A DNA stretch of 64,000 nt from Millionella massiliensis (GTDB lineage Bacteria; Bacteroidota; Bacteroidia; Bacteroidales; Rikenellaceae): positions 2,092,246-2,156,245 of the forward strand of contig NZ_FNWD01000002.1 of assembly GCF_900104655.1 (NCBI RefSeq), written 5' to 3'. Position 1 is the stretch's first letter. The number at the start of each line of letters is the position of its first letter. The notes under the pieces are model-generated. The model did no database searches. It was not told the DNA's origin and worked only from the letters and a program-made list of their open reading frames with translations. This document shows positions 18,711 to 26,887 of the stretch, in pieces. The position numbers were made by a program, and so were the translations under genes.

Positions 18711-19943
18711 ATGAAGAACAAAAGATTGGTGTTTTCGTGGATTCTTTCGGGGATGTTGTGCGTGCTGATGTGTGGGTGCGGTTCAAAAGGTAATCAACCG
18801 GAGGTTTCAACAGAAGGAGGCGAAGAGATCATTTTGGAAGAGATTTCGACGGTGCCGGTGCATCAGCGAATCGATTCAGTATGGTGTGTGCCGTTGGAGA
18901 CGACCGACAGTTCTTTGGTATCCAATGTGCTCGCGGTAGAGGTGATGGATGACCGATTCTACGTATTGGATCGTAGTTGTGCTTCGATTTTGATTTTCGA
19001 CAAGCAGGGGCGTTACCTTGGCGGTATTTACGATCAGGGGCCGGGACCAAAGGAGTATACTCGAATTGTCGATATGAAATTGGATCGGTTGAATAAACAG
19101 ATTTTGGTGACTGATCAGTTTTCTAAAAAGTTGTTGGTATATGACAGCGACGGTAATTGGGTGAAAACTGTTCCGTTTGTGTATTGTGAGGGAATTGTTG
19201 TACCTTTTAAGGGAGGGCGATATGTGCAGGTTAATGATGGGCGTGAGCAGTTTTTGCCCGACGATATGCGGCCTTGGAATTTGACCTTGTTCGACGATCA
19301 AGGTCATCCGCTGGCGAACTGGTTGCAAGATCAGACGCCCAGTCGAGTCGATTTTGCAGTAGGAAAGAACGTTTGTACTTTGGATAATGGCGAATTGCTT
19401 TTTAGTCCATTGTTTTCGTCAGTATTTTATAGGGTTGGAGAGGACAGCATTGTTCCGGCATATCGGCTGGTAAATCGGCTGGATGGGTACAAATCATTGT
19501 CGGAATCGGATTTGCAGAATATGAATTATGTGCACGGAGATGAGCAGTGTTCTTATAAAGATTATTTGCGGCGTTCATATGTATTGCCGGGTACGTTTCT
19601 GAATAATGATCATTATTTGTGTGCTTCCCTGAATGTTGGCGATAAGCCATGCTATGTGTTGTACGATAAGGAAAATGGTCGAACGGAGGTAATTAGTTTC
19701 GAAAGAGGGACTCAGAATGATATCAGGTTCTATTCGGTCGATGATGTTTTGAAACGGTTGTTCAACCGCGTTCCTTTGTGCATAGATGGCAAGGCGTTCT
19801 ATGTTGAGTTGAGCCATGTCCATAAACTCATGATGGGCGATAAGGATCCCGGTCCGAAATTTGGCCCGATTTACGACGCGCTGGGCGAAAACGATAATCC
19901 CGTATTGGTGGGCTATACGCTGAAACCGGTCGACGAGGAATAG
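18711..19943 (+). CDS. Six-bladed beta-propeller lipoprotein (BF3222/TolB-like), copy 2
   Basis: Paralogue of the protein at 15934-17166 and of the same length (410 aa). The ATG at 18711 gives a lipoprotein signal (MKNKRLVFSWILSGMLCVLMCGC); a longer frame from 18627 would overlap the NVEALA gene and bury the signal. The first 35 residues differ from copy 1, but from EISTVPVHQRIDSVWC on the two are nearly identical, with long stretches of identical DNA including synonymous sites (for example around 19221-19350 against 16441-16570). Differences cluster in residues 60-180. Here the partner upstream is the NVEALA peptide, and no CxxC lipoprotein follows, so the two copies divide the partners of one system between them. 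Confidence 0.86.
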   Translation: MKNKRLVFSWILSGMLCVLMCGCGSKGNQPEVSTEGGEEIILEEISTVPVHQRIDSVWCVPLETTDSSLVSNVLAVEVMDDRFYVLDRSCASILIFDKQGRYLGGIYDQGPGPKEYTRIVDMKLDRLNKQILVTDQFSKKLLVYDSDGNWVKTVPFVYCEGIVVPFKGGRYVQVNDGREQFLPDDMRPWNLTLFDDQGHPLANWLQDQTPSRVDFAVGKNVCTLDNGELLFSPLFSSVFYRVGEDSIVPAYRLVNRLDGYKSLSESDLQNMNYVHGDEQCSYKDYLRRSYVLPGTFLNNDHYLCASLNVGDKPCYVLYDKENGRTEVISFERGTQNDIRFYSVDDVLKRLFNRVPLCIDGKAFYVELSHVHKLMMGDKDPGPKFGPIYDALGENDNPVLVGYTLKPVDEE

Positions 19944-20481
19944 TCGGCGCAGGGGCTGGATTCGTTTCGAACGGGGGGTGTGGAAGCACTGGTGGCGTGT
20001 TGAGGGTTGGATTCCAGCTGTTGAGCGACGCGATGGTGGATTTGTGTCGACAATTGCTTCCGCCCAACATTTGCTGAACAAGAGTTCCAGCCGGTATGTC
20101 TTTAGATTGGCGAAATTAATAGAGGTGTTTGACAAGGGCATATCGTATGGCCGTTGGGCAAGGCTGTCCTGTCGGACGGTTTCCGGCATTTTGGGCTAAT
20201 TTGTCAGGTGAGGACATAGTCCTGTGGCTGGTGTGCGCTCTGTCGTATTGTGGAGGGTGGTTAAGGTGTCGCCTTGTGCTGTGTTCGTGTTAACGAAAGC
20301 CATGGATTGTTCGTTGTTCGGCTAATGGCTTAGTTGGGGAGTATCGTGGGTGATGGTCTTGTTTTGGGAGGGTGGTATGTGTCCCGGGAGGGTGTGGAAT
20401 AGAGGGGTATCTGTTGCGAAACGTTGCGCTCTGCCTGTGGTGTGGCTGAGCATTGCATGGGTAATCATAAATTATAGAGTT

Positions 20482-20533
20482 GGCTCTTAATTTGCCTCGA
20501 TCAGGCGAGTTAAGAGCTTTTCTTTTTTTTTGC
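20482..20533 (+). terminator. Rho-independent terminator
   Basis: GCTCTTAA (20483-20490) pairs with TTAAGAGC (20510-20517), with a second inner stem GCCT/AGGC, followed on the plus strand by a long T-rich run. It lies 540 bp after the propeller gene, so it may end a long 3' leader or an unannotated small RNA. Confidence 0.65.
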
Positions 20534-20885
20534 GGGTTGAGTGGTCTGTTTTTTAGGGTATTGTCTGTAGTCGGATTGGGGTGAAGTAAAAAACGCGCTG
20601 TAGTTGTCGACATTTCGGATTATGAATGCCGTGGTCAAATGTTTTCAGGTGTCTGTTTCTTGTATTTTCTGTCGTATTTGATGGCTGGTTTTCGTGAGGT
20701 ATTTTCCTGAAAGATGAGAAAAAAGTTGGAGCCTGTTTTTGGCTCGGTCGTGGAAAATTTGGGACTTTAACTGAGACTTGAAAATCGGGCCTGTCAGTAG
20801 GTGAAATAGGAAAATAGAATAAAAATCCATATCGTATAATGTGGTTTGTATTGAAAATTGTAATAAAAGGTCTTTTTGTTGCTTG

Positions 20886-20914
20886 TTTGTAGTAGTTTGT
20901 AATATGTATATTTG
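20886..20914 (+). promoter_or_regulatory. Weak candidate promoter upstream of the pilus operon
   Basis: TTTG (20886-20889) and TATATTTG (20907-20914) match the Bacteroidetes -33/-7 elements with 17-bp spacing, shorter than usual. The leader to the first pilus gene at 21508 would be nearly 600 bp, so this may instead drive a small RNA or be fortuitous. Confidence 0.25.
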
Positions 20915-21507
20915 TATTGATTATTACTTTTGTGTTATAATAATGGATTATGCGAGTTGTGTGAATTTGTAATCAAAATAAATGTGATATGTAAATATTT
21001 GTGATTTTGTAATAAACTGATATATAGTGATATATTGTCACAAGGGTTGGTGTGGGTGATTATTTTTAGTTTTTTGAGTTGGTTAATAGGCTGTTTGTTA
21101 ATAGCTTTGTGCTCCTGCGCGAGAGTTTGTGAAGAGAATAAATAGGAAATGCCCGTAATTGATTGTATGAAAACCTAGGGTCGATCGAGGGGATTTTTGC
21201 AGATTTGACTGCCGATTTTGAGTAGCTGGCGCGAGGGTAATTGGGGGATGTAAAATACAGAATCGCGAGTGTCGATTCGGACTGAAATCCCGGTCATGTC
21301 TGCCTTGAAAAGAGTCCATGAGATCTTGTCCTCAATTTGTCAAAAGATGATGTTTTTGGCCATTGTTGGACGTGGACCTGAAGGTGAAGCAATCAAATTT
21401 TACGATAACAGTTTTAAAAGACCCGCCTTGGCCGAATATTCAGCGTTGCAGGTTACAAAGTATAGCTCCCGAGGGAGAAAATTTATTGGACATAGACAAC
21501 TGGCACG

Positions 21508-22113
21508 ATGAGAAAGAATCTGTACATTCGATTGATCGTCTTTTGTTTTTTCTTGTCCGGGATCGTATTTCCAATCCGTACGTTTTCCCAGCAGGTGGGA
21601 CTGCATACGAACGTACTTTACTGGGCGACAACCACTCCTAACGTAGGGGTCGAATGGCGGTTGTCTTCACATTATACCCTGTCGGCCACGATCGGCTACA
21701 ACGCTTTCAATTTCCCGAATCATAACAACGCAGAGGGGGTCGCGACCAATCCCAAACTGCACCACTGGCTGGTAATGCCCGAGGCAAAGTATTGGTTCTG
21801 CCGGGCTTACGAGCGTCACTATGTCGGATTCCATGCTCTTTACGGACGGTATAATGTCGGGGGCCTGAAGTTCCCGGCCTTTCTGAGCGACGCCCGTTAC
21901 AGAGGCTGGGGGGCCGGTGCCGGGATCAGCTACGGCTATCAGTGGGCCCTGGGAAAAAGGTGGGGGTTGGAAGCCTCGGTGGGCGTGGGCTATGTCTATC
22001 TGAACTATGACAAATATGAGTGCGGAGCCTGCGGCGACAAATTAGGCACCTATCGCCGCCATTGGATCGGTCCCACCAAAGCTGCCGTGTCGTTCATCTA
22101 TTACATCCGCTAA
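21508..22113 (+). CDS. DUF3575 outer membrane protein, pilus operon
   Basis: DUF3575 family protein, 201 aa, with signal peptide MRKNLYIRLIVFCFFLSGIV and a predicted small outer-membrane beta-barrel. Strand-like alternating segments include VGLHTNVLYWATTTPNVGVE, YTLSATIGYNAF and GWGAGAGISYGYQWALGKRW; the chain ends in an aromatic-rich strand, FIYYIR. It is the first gene of the type V pilus operon, 2 bp before the DUF3868 gene. Family members are regularly encoded at the head of Bacteroidales fimbrial operons and may take part in pilus surface assembly; that role is inferred from context. Confidence 0.85.
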   Translation: MRKNLYIRLIVFCFFLSGIVFPIRTFSQQVGLHTNVLYWATTTPNVGVEWRLSSHYTLSATIGYNAFNFPNHNNAEGVATNPKLHHWLVMPEAKYWFCRAYERHYVGFHALYGRYNVGGLKFPAFLSDARYRGWGAGAGISYGYQWALGKRWGLEASVGVGYVYLNYDKYECGACGDKLGTYRRHWIGPTKAAVSFIYYIR

Positions 22114-22115
22114 TC

Positions 22116-23723
22116 ATGAAACTCTGTCGATTCGCTATATTGATTGCACTGCTGCTCCAGTGCTCGGTGTCGGCGCTATTGGCCAGTAGCGTGAATCCGG
22201 ACACGCTCCAGTTGCAGCACGTTATCTACGGTTCGCCCTCGATCCGCTATCTGCTGAGTCCGCGGGCCGAGTGGGATGGCGACAGTTTGAGGGTGCGATT
22301 CTCGACCGAGGTCTCCGGACGAATCAAAAGCTCGTCGTCGCTGCATCTGGTGCCGATATACATCCTTGGACGTGATACCATTCGTTATCCCGAACTGGGG
22401 TATTTCTCTCCGTCGGGCGCCAAGTTCTATAAACGCCGCGAAGCCTTGTCTGATACCAAGACCGTCGGGCAGATATGTGTTGTCTATCGCCGAAGCCGCG
22501 GAGATGTCGATTACCAGGAGAGTATGCTCCTTCCGCAGAGTGTTACGGGACGTCTCCAACTGCAATATGTAAAGCGTAATTGTGGCGGCGCCCGTGTGCT
22601 GGCTTCGCTCCCGGTGGATGTCCCGGCACGTCCCGTTGTGCGGGATACGGTTTACGCAACTGCAGCGGCGCGTCTTCCGCTTCCGATGGCTGTTGTGAGC
22701 GTACCACTCTTTGAAACCAGCGTAACCTTTATTGAACCGCAGGCCGAAGAGGTCAAGTACCGTACTGCAACGGCTACCATTCGCATTACCTATCCGGTGG
22801 ACCATTGGGAGGTCTATCCCGACTTTGAAAACAACGGTGCTGAGTTGCAGCGAATCGCTCAGATTCTGCCTCCGGTGACCGGTGATACTTCGACCTATCA
22901 TATTCTTTCGGCTTCGATCACCGGTTATGCCTCTCCTGAAGGTACCTATGATCACAACTTGAAACTGTCTCAGAAGCGTGCCGAGGGGATGCGCAACTAT
23001 CTGCAGGAACGTTACGGAATGTCGGTCGACCAAATCTCGGCACAAGGTCTTGGCGAAGACTGGGTGGGTTTGCGCGATGCTGTCGAGAAGAGTGATATGG
23101 AGGCTCGTGAAGAGGTGATCGACATTATCGATATGTACGACATCTTCAATGGTCGTGAAAAGACCCTGATGGATCTGCACGGCGGTGACCCCTACCGCTA
23201 TATGTTGGAAAATCTTTTCCCTCCGTTGCGCCGTATGGAGATGCGGATCGACTACCGCGTTCGTCCGTTCGCTTTGGACGAGGCCGGCAGTCTGATCGAT
23301 ACTCGACCTCAGGACCTGAGTCTGTATGAGATGTATGAGGTGGCTCAGGCTGAAAATGATGATCAAAAGATTGTAAGACAGCGTGATGCTTATGGCCGGG
23401 AGTATGACGTCGCGGTGCACTATTTCCCGAACGACGACATTGCCAATATCAACGCCGCTTCAGCAGCTTTGGTGCGTGGCGATATGGAAATGGCGTGGGT
23501 ATGTCTGGGACGTGTGATCGATAACCCGCTGGCGGCGAACAATCTGGGTGTATACCACTGGTTGTGCGGCAAGATAGAGGAAGCTCGAATGTATTTCGAA
23601 AAAGCGCGGGCAACCGACCCTGTACGGGCTGATTATAACCTTGAACAGTTGAAAAAATGGGAAGCTGAGTTCGGACAGAACCCAGGCAACACCGATTCCG
23701 CAGCGGATCACGCTGCAGAGTAA
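22116..23723 (+). CDS. DUF3868/OmpA-like protein with TPR-like tail, pilus operon
   Basis: Periplasmic or outer-membrane-associated protein of 535 aa in the DUF3868 family. I start it at ATG 22116, directly after the DUF3575 stop, giving signal peptide MKLCRFAILIALLLQCSVSA. Residues about 25-190 form the DUF3868 region. The middle (about 220-390) is OmpA-like, with SITGYASPEGTYDHNLKLSQ and a Q-K-R-A-E-G-M-R-N-Y-L helix, the usual peptidoglycan-contact fold. The C-terminal 90 residues (INAASAALVRGDMEMAWVCL ... YHWLCGKIEEARMYFEKA) form TPR-like helical pairs. It probably anchors or organises the pilus assembly site. Confidence 0.85.
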   Translation: MKLCRFAILIALLLQCSVSALLASSVNPDTLQLQHVIYGSPSIRYLLSPRAEWDGDSLRVRFSTEVSGRIKSSSSLHLVPIYILGRDTIRYPELGYFSPSGAKFYKRREALSDTKTVGQICVVYRRSRGDVDYQESMLLPQSVTGRLQLQYVKRNCGGARVLASLPVDVPARPVVRDTVYATAAARLPLPMAVVSVPLFETSVTFIEPQAEEVKYRTATATIRITYPVDHWEVYPDFENNGAELQRIAQILPPVTGDTSTYHILSASITGYASPEGTYDHNLKLSQKRAEGMRNYLQERYGMSVDQISAQGLGEDWVGLRDAVEKSDMEAREEVIDIIDMYDIFNGREKTLMDLHGGDPYRYMLENLFPPLRRMEMRIDYRVRPFALDEAGSLIDTRPQDLSLYEMYEVAQAENDDQKIVRQRDAYGREYDVAVHYFPNDDIANINAASAALVRGDMEMAWVCLGRVIDNPLAANNLGVYHWLCGKIEEARMYFEKARATDPVRADYNLEQLKKWEAEFGQNPGNTDSAADHAAE

Positions 23724-23766
23724 ACGAGAATCGGATATACTGCAAACGGACGAACGGTAGCGACCG

Positions 23767-24708
23767 ATGGAATGGACGAACAGAAATATACATCACACAA
23801 CAGCGAGAGTGACCTCTCTCCTGCTTGGGTTGTGTCTGCTGTTCAGTTCGTGTTCGCTCGACGACGACCGAGACCTCTGTTGCGGGAACATGATGATGGA
23901 GATTAAGTACGTGCCCTACGGAGTAGAAGAATTCAGTACTTACATTCACTCGTTGCGGCATTTCGTCTTCGATGCGAATGGGCGCTATGTGAACGAGATC
24001 GCTGCGGGGAGTGACCTGCAACGGTTGCGTTTTTCGCTTCCGGACGGAGATTATACGATGTTGACGCTGGGCAATGCCGATACGCCGCTGGCCTTTAAGG
24101 CCGAGGACCAGACGCTCGAATCGTTGGAAGTGGAGCTTTCGCGTCTGACGCCGTCGGGACGATACCTCAATGCGGACCAGTTGTACTGGGGGGTATGTGA
24201 CATGCACGTGGATCAGTCCCGCGAGAACAGGTTTGTGACCTATATGAATAACATCCATTGTCACCTGCACGTGAAGGTCATGTGGCACAACATGCCCAGC
24301 GATGTGGGAGACTACCGGATGGAACTTCGTCAGGTGCCCGTGGGCTACTCCCTATGCCCCCAGCGAAGCCAGGTGATTGGCGACAAGGTGATCCCCGCAC
24401 CCAATGGGGATGTAGCTACGCACGTGCAGCGTACCCCGCTCAAATCGCAGGAGTTGCGTGACGAGTTTATAACGATGCGCTATACGCGACAAAACATCCC
24501 GACCTACCAGTTGTGGTTTGGCGACAAGGCAATTACCGGTCCGATCGACCTGAGCCGCGCCTTCCGAACATGGGGGTGGGATCCCGAGGCCACGGCCGTG
24601 CAGGAGTACCGCATACAACTTACGATCTATGCGGACGGGACGGTCGAGGTCCGGCCCTGGGTCGATGCAGACATTGAGGACTGGCAGGATGGAGGATCAT
24701 TCAGTTAG
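23767..24708 (+). CDS. FimB/Mfa2 family fimbrial anchor subunit
   Basis: Lipoprotein of the FimB/Mfa2 family, 313 aa. It anchors the type V pilus base to the outer membrane and limits its length (role known from Porphyromonas gingivalis). The lipobox LLFSSC (Cys29) is followed by the family's N-terminal Ig-like domain (MEIKYVPYGVEEF, SLRHFVFDANGRYVNEI, LPDGDYTMLTLGNAD) and a second beta-sandwich domain (about 170-300). It lies between the assembly genes and four fimbrillins, the usual order for such operons. Confidence 0.88.
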   Translation: MEWTNRNIHHTTARVTSLLLGLCLLFSSCSLDDDRDLCCGNMMMEIKYVPYGVEEFSTYIHSLRHFVFDANGRYVNEIAAGSDLQRLRFSLPDGDYTMLTLGNADTPLAFKAEDQTLESLEVELSRLTPSGRYLNADQLYWGVCDMHVDQSRENRFVTYMNNIHCHLHVKVMWHNMPSDVGDYRMELRQVPVGYSLCPQRSQVIGDKVIPAPNGDVATHVQRTPLKSQELRDEFITMRYTRQNIPTYQLWFGDKAITGPIDLSRAFRTWGWDPEATAVQEYRIQLTIYADGTVEVRPWVDADIEDWQDGGSFS

Positions 24709-24780
24709 CGACCTCGTGTGTGCCGTAAGATGAATTTACAAAACAACCAACTCTTAATAGATGATTTTATGTTTACGATC

Positions 24781-26850
24781 ATGAAGAAAACCTGTTTACG
24801 GGCTGTTATCGTACTGATAACGGCCGTGGTGGCCATGTCGTGCACCAAGGAGCAATCGGATTGCGGTTGCACGGATGACGGCAAGACCATTCCGGTGACC
24901 TTTACGATGAGTACGCCGGCCGGGGAAGCCATTCCCTACTCCTCCCAGACCCGTGCTACTCACGACGAGGCCGAGTGGACCATCCACCGTCTGAGCCTTT
25001 ATGTCTACGCGGTCGATGCGGAAGGCAAAGGAACTTTCCTTCGCCGCTACGCTACGGACGAAACCGGCGATAAAATGATAACCATCGTATCGAACGGTGC
25101 CGGAACCTACAATTTTACGCTCAAAGCTCCCGTGAGCGATCTGAATGCTCAGCGTCGTTTCGTTTTCGTGGCCAATGACGCCTATGCAGAACCCGATGAA
25201 GGTGAGTCGCAGGACGAACTGCAGAACAAACTTGCAAGCATCGTTCTGGAAGAGGGTAATACTGCAGATCTGTTGGCAGCTGCAGGTAAGGGTATTGCCA
25301 TGTCGGGTATTGCTCAGAGCGACGGAAAAGATGTCGTAACCATTACGCCCGGTGTGAAATGCGAAGTTCACCTCCAGCGTATCGTAGCGCGTGTGGATGT
25401 TCAGAACAACACGCCGAATCTGATTATCAAGTCCATCGAACTGCAGCAGGCAGCTCCGAAAGGTTACCTGTTCCCGCATACGCCCGTTGCCGCAGCCGAC
25501 GAAGGCTACATTACCGAAGCCATGAATGCGCAGGTGAACCTCGGTACGACCTATGCCGAGCAGACCGACCTGAAAAAGGTATTCTATCTGTACGAGCGCG
25601 CCAATGCAGAGGGTGACGGAGCGCAGGTAAAGGTTACCTACACGATCAACAACAGCAACGGCGAAGTGATCGTTCCGTTCCAAAAAACTTCTGACGATAA
25701 ATCCTTTGTCGACATTGAGCGCAATACGCTGTATACGATCATTTTGGGTAACGGTGAGCCGATTACCACTAACCCGGTAAGTTTCACCCTGAAGGTAGAA
25801 GATTGGAACACGGTTGATATGGACGAGGCTGTTGATCCCGATGAGGACGAGCAGGCCGCGTTGAATGCCGCCCTTAAGGTAAACATGTTTACGCCTTACA
25901 ATGTGAAGGGCATAGAAGGGAAGAAAGTAACCTTCTTCGACAAGTTGGCCGTTTCATTTGAAGACTGCCCTGTTGATTCGTATTTCACTTGGGAAGAGCT
26001 GAATGCGGCTGGTCTCACGGGTAATACCGCTGATGCTTATTTGACGGATGGTGCAGGAAATAAGTATCGTATGCCTACTGAAGGTGAATTGAATTTGTTG
26101 TTACCTAAATGGACTACAGATGAAGATCGTGAGGAATTGGGACCAAACTCATGGGGAATATTTCATCCGTGGTGGAACGACAATACTTCGACTAATGATC
26201 CTGATGTAGATGATGGTTCTTTGGTTATGTCTGACAAAGCAGCAACGACAGGTTGGACAGAGACTATTTATTTACAGAATGGTGTAGATGGATTGCCCGA
26301 TCAAACGACTAATCCTGATGAAACGGACGGTGCTTACGTCGTTAAAGGACAGAGTTGGATGAAAAAAGGAGCTAAGGTCGAAACTGTACATTATTATACA
26401 GAGGAACCTGATGATCCGGAAAAGGGAAATTACAATATTGCTCCGGTCTATGGCCTGCGTTTCCAAGGTACAAGCCAATATGCAGCTTATCGTTGGCAAA
26501 TATATACGACTGGTGATTCTCAGGATCGCTATTTGTCGATCAAAATCAAAGCTTTGAAAAAAGATGATATGGCAACTACTATTGCTACAGTATCGCAAGA
26601 ATCATTTTGGTCTGATGGCTATATTGAGTTTAAACTCCCGGCTTCGGGATGTTATGAACCGAAAGTAGTTGCTGATGAGGAGCAGGATAATGCTTCTAAT
26701 CGAGATTTTAGTGGTTATTTCTGGTCTTCGTCTCGTGATGGTGAACTAGGGAAAGTCCGTTTCTTGGGTTTTAACCTTGAGAATGCCCATGAAAGTAGCA
26801 CAGGAACAGATTATAGTTTTCCGCTCCGTCTTGTCCGTGTTCAGGAATAA
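24781..26850 (+). CDS. Type V pilus fimbrillin with C-terminal FISUMP/Lcl-like module (fimbrillin 1)
   Basis: Lipoprotein fimbrillin of 689 aa, about twice a plain shaft subunit, so a tip or accessory adhesin is likely. I start it at ATG 24781, giving signal MKKTCLRAVIVLITAVVAMSC (lipobox Cys21). The prosegment ends at SQTR/ATHDE (Arg58), a gingipain-type processing site expected for type V subunits. The N-terminal pilin domains (about 60-350) include RIVARVDVQNNTPNLIIKSI and NTLYTIILGNGEPITTNPVS. From LNAALKVNMF (about 361) a separate module follows, with YRMPTEGELNLLLP, YGLRFQGTSQYAAYRW, YLSIKIKAL, SFWSDGYIEFKLP, FWSSSRDGELG and PLRLVRVQE. Its RxPT...WSS...LRLV pattern resembles FISUMP/DUF1566-like (Lcl C-terminal) domains. 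This module is markedly AT-richer than the pilin part. Confidence 0.82.
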   Translation: MKKTCLRAVIVLITAVVAMSCTKEQSDCGCTDDGKTIPVTFTMSTPAGEAIPYSSQTRATHDEAEWTIHRLSLYVYAVDAEGKGTFLRRYATDETGDKMITIVSNGAGTYNFTLKAPVSDLNAQRRFVFVANDAYAEPDEGESQDELQNKLASIVLEEGNTADLLAAAGKGIAMSGIAQSDGKDVVTITPGVKCEVHLQRIVARVDVQNNTPNLIIKSIELQQAAPKGYLFPHTPVAAADEGYITEAMNAQVNLGTTYAEQTDLKKVFYLYERANAEGDGAQVKVTYTINNSNGEVIVPFQKTSDDKSFVDIERNTLYTIILGNGEPITTNPVSFTLKVEDWNTVDMDEAVDPDEDEQAALNAALKVNMFTPYNVKGIEGKKVTFFDKLAVSFEDCPVDSYFTWEELNAAGLTGNTADAYLTDGAGNKYRMPTEGELNLLLPKWTTDEDREELGPNSWGIFHPWWNDNTSTNDPDVDDGSLVMSDKAATTGWTETIYLQNGVDGLPDQTTNPDETDGAYVVKGQSWMKKGAKVETVHYYTEEPDDPEKGNYNIAPVYGLRFQGTSQYAAYRWQIYTTGDSQDRYLSIKIKALKKDDMATTIATVSQESFWSDGYIEFKLPASGCYEPKVVADEEQDNASNRDFSGYFWSSSRDGELGKVRFLGFNLENAHESSTGTDYSFPLRLVRVQE

Positions 26851-26887
26851 CTTGATGATTCGATAATAGAAAAAACACTACCACTAT

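Larger units (their letters stand above)
19944..21507 (+). other. Long gene-free region before the pilus operon
   Basis: About 1.56 kb without a supported gene. It contains a strong terminator at 20482-20533 and a very AT-rich block at about 20820-21060 (13 G/C in the 60 bases 20881-20940). That block has four TTGTAAT motifs and a TATATTTG element. From 21060 to 21507 the composition is near normal. Open frames at 19978 and 21269 (73 and 80 codons) lack recognisable features. This is likely the regulatory region of the pilus operon, possibly with a small RNA ended by the terminator at 20482. Confidence 0.4.

Noticed and set aside
21269..21511. 80-codon plus-strand frame just before the DUF3575 gene.
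   Set aside because: No signal, domain or conserved composition; it overlaps the start of the real gene and lies in the leader region.
21497..21512. TGGCACG sequence just upstream of the DUF3575 start, considered as a sigma-54 -24 element.
   Set aside because: No GC-type -12 element at the required distance and no twin-dyad site upstream; it also overlaps the start codon.
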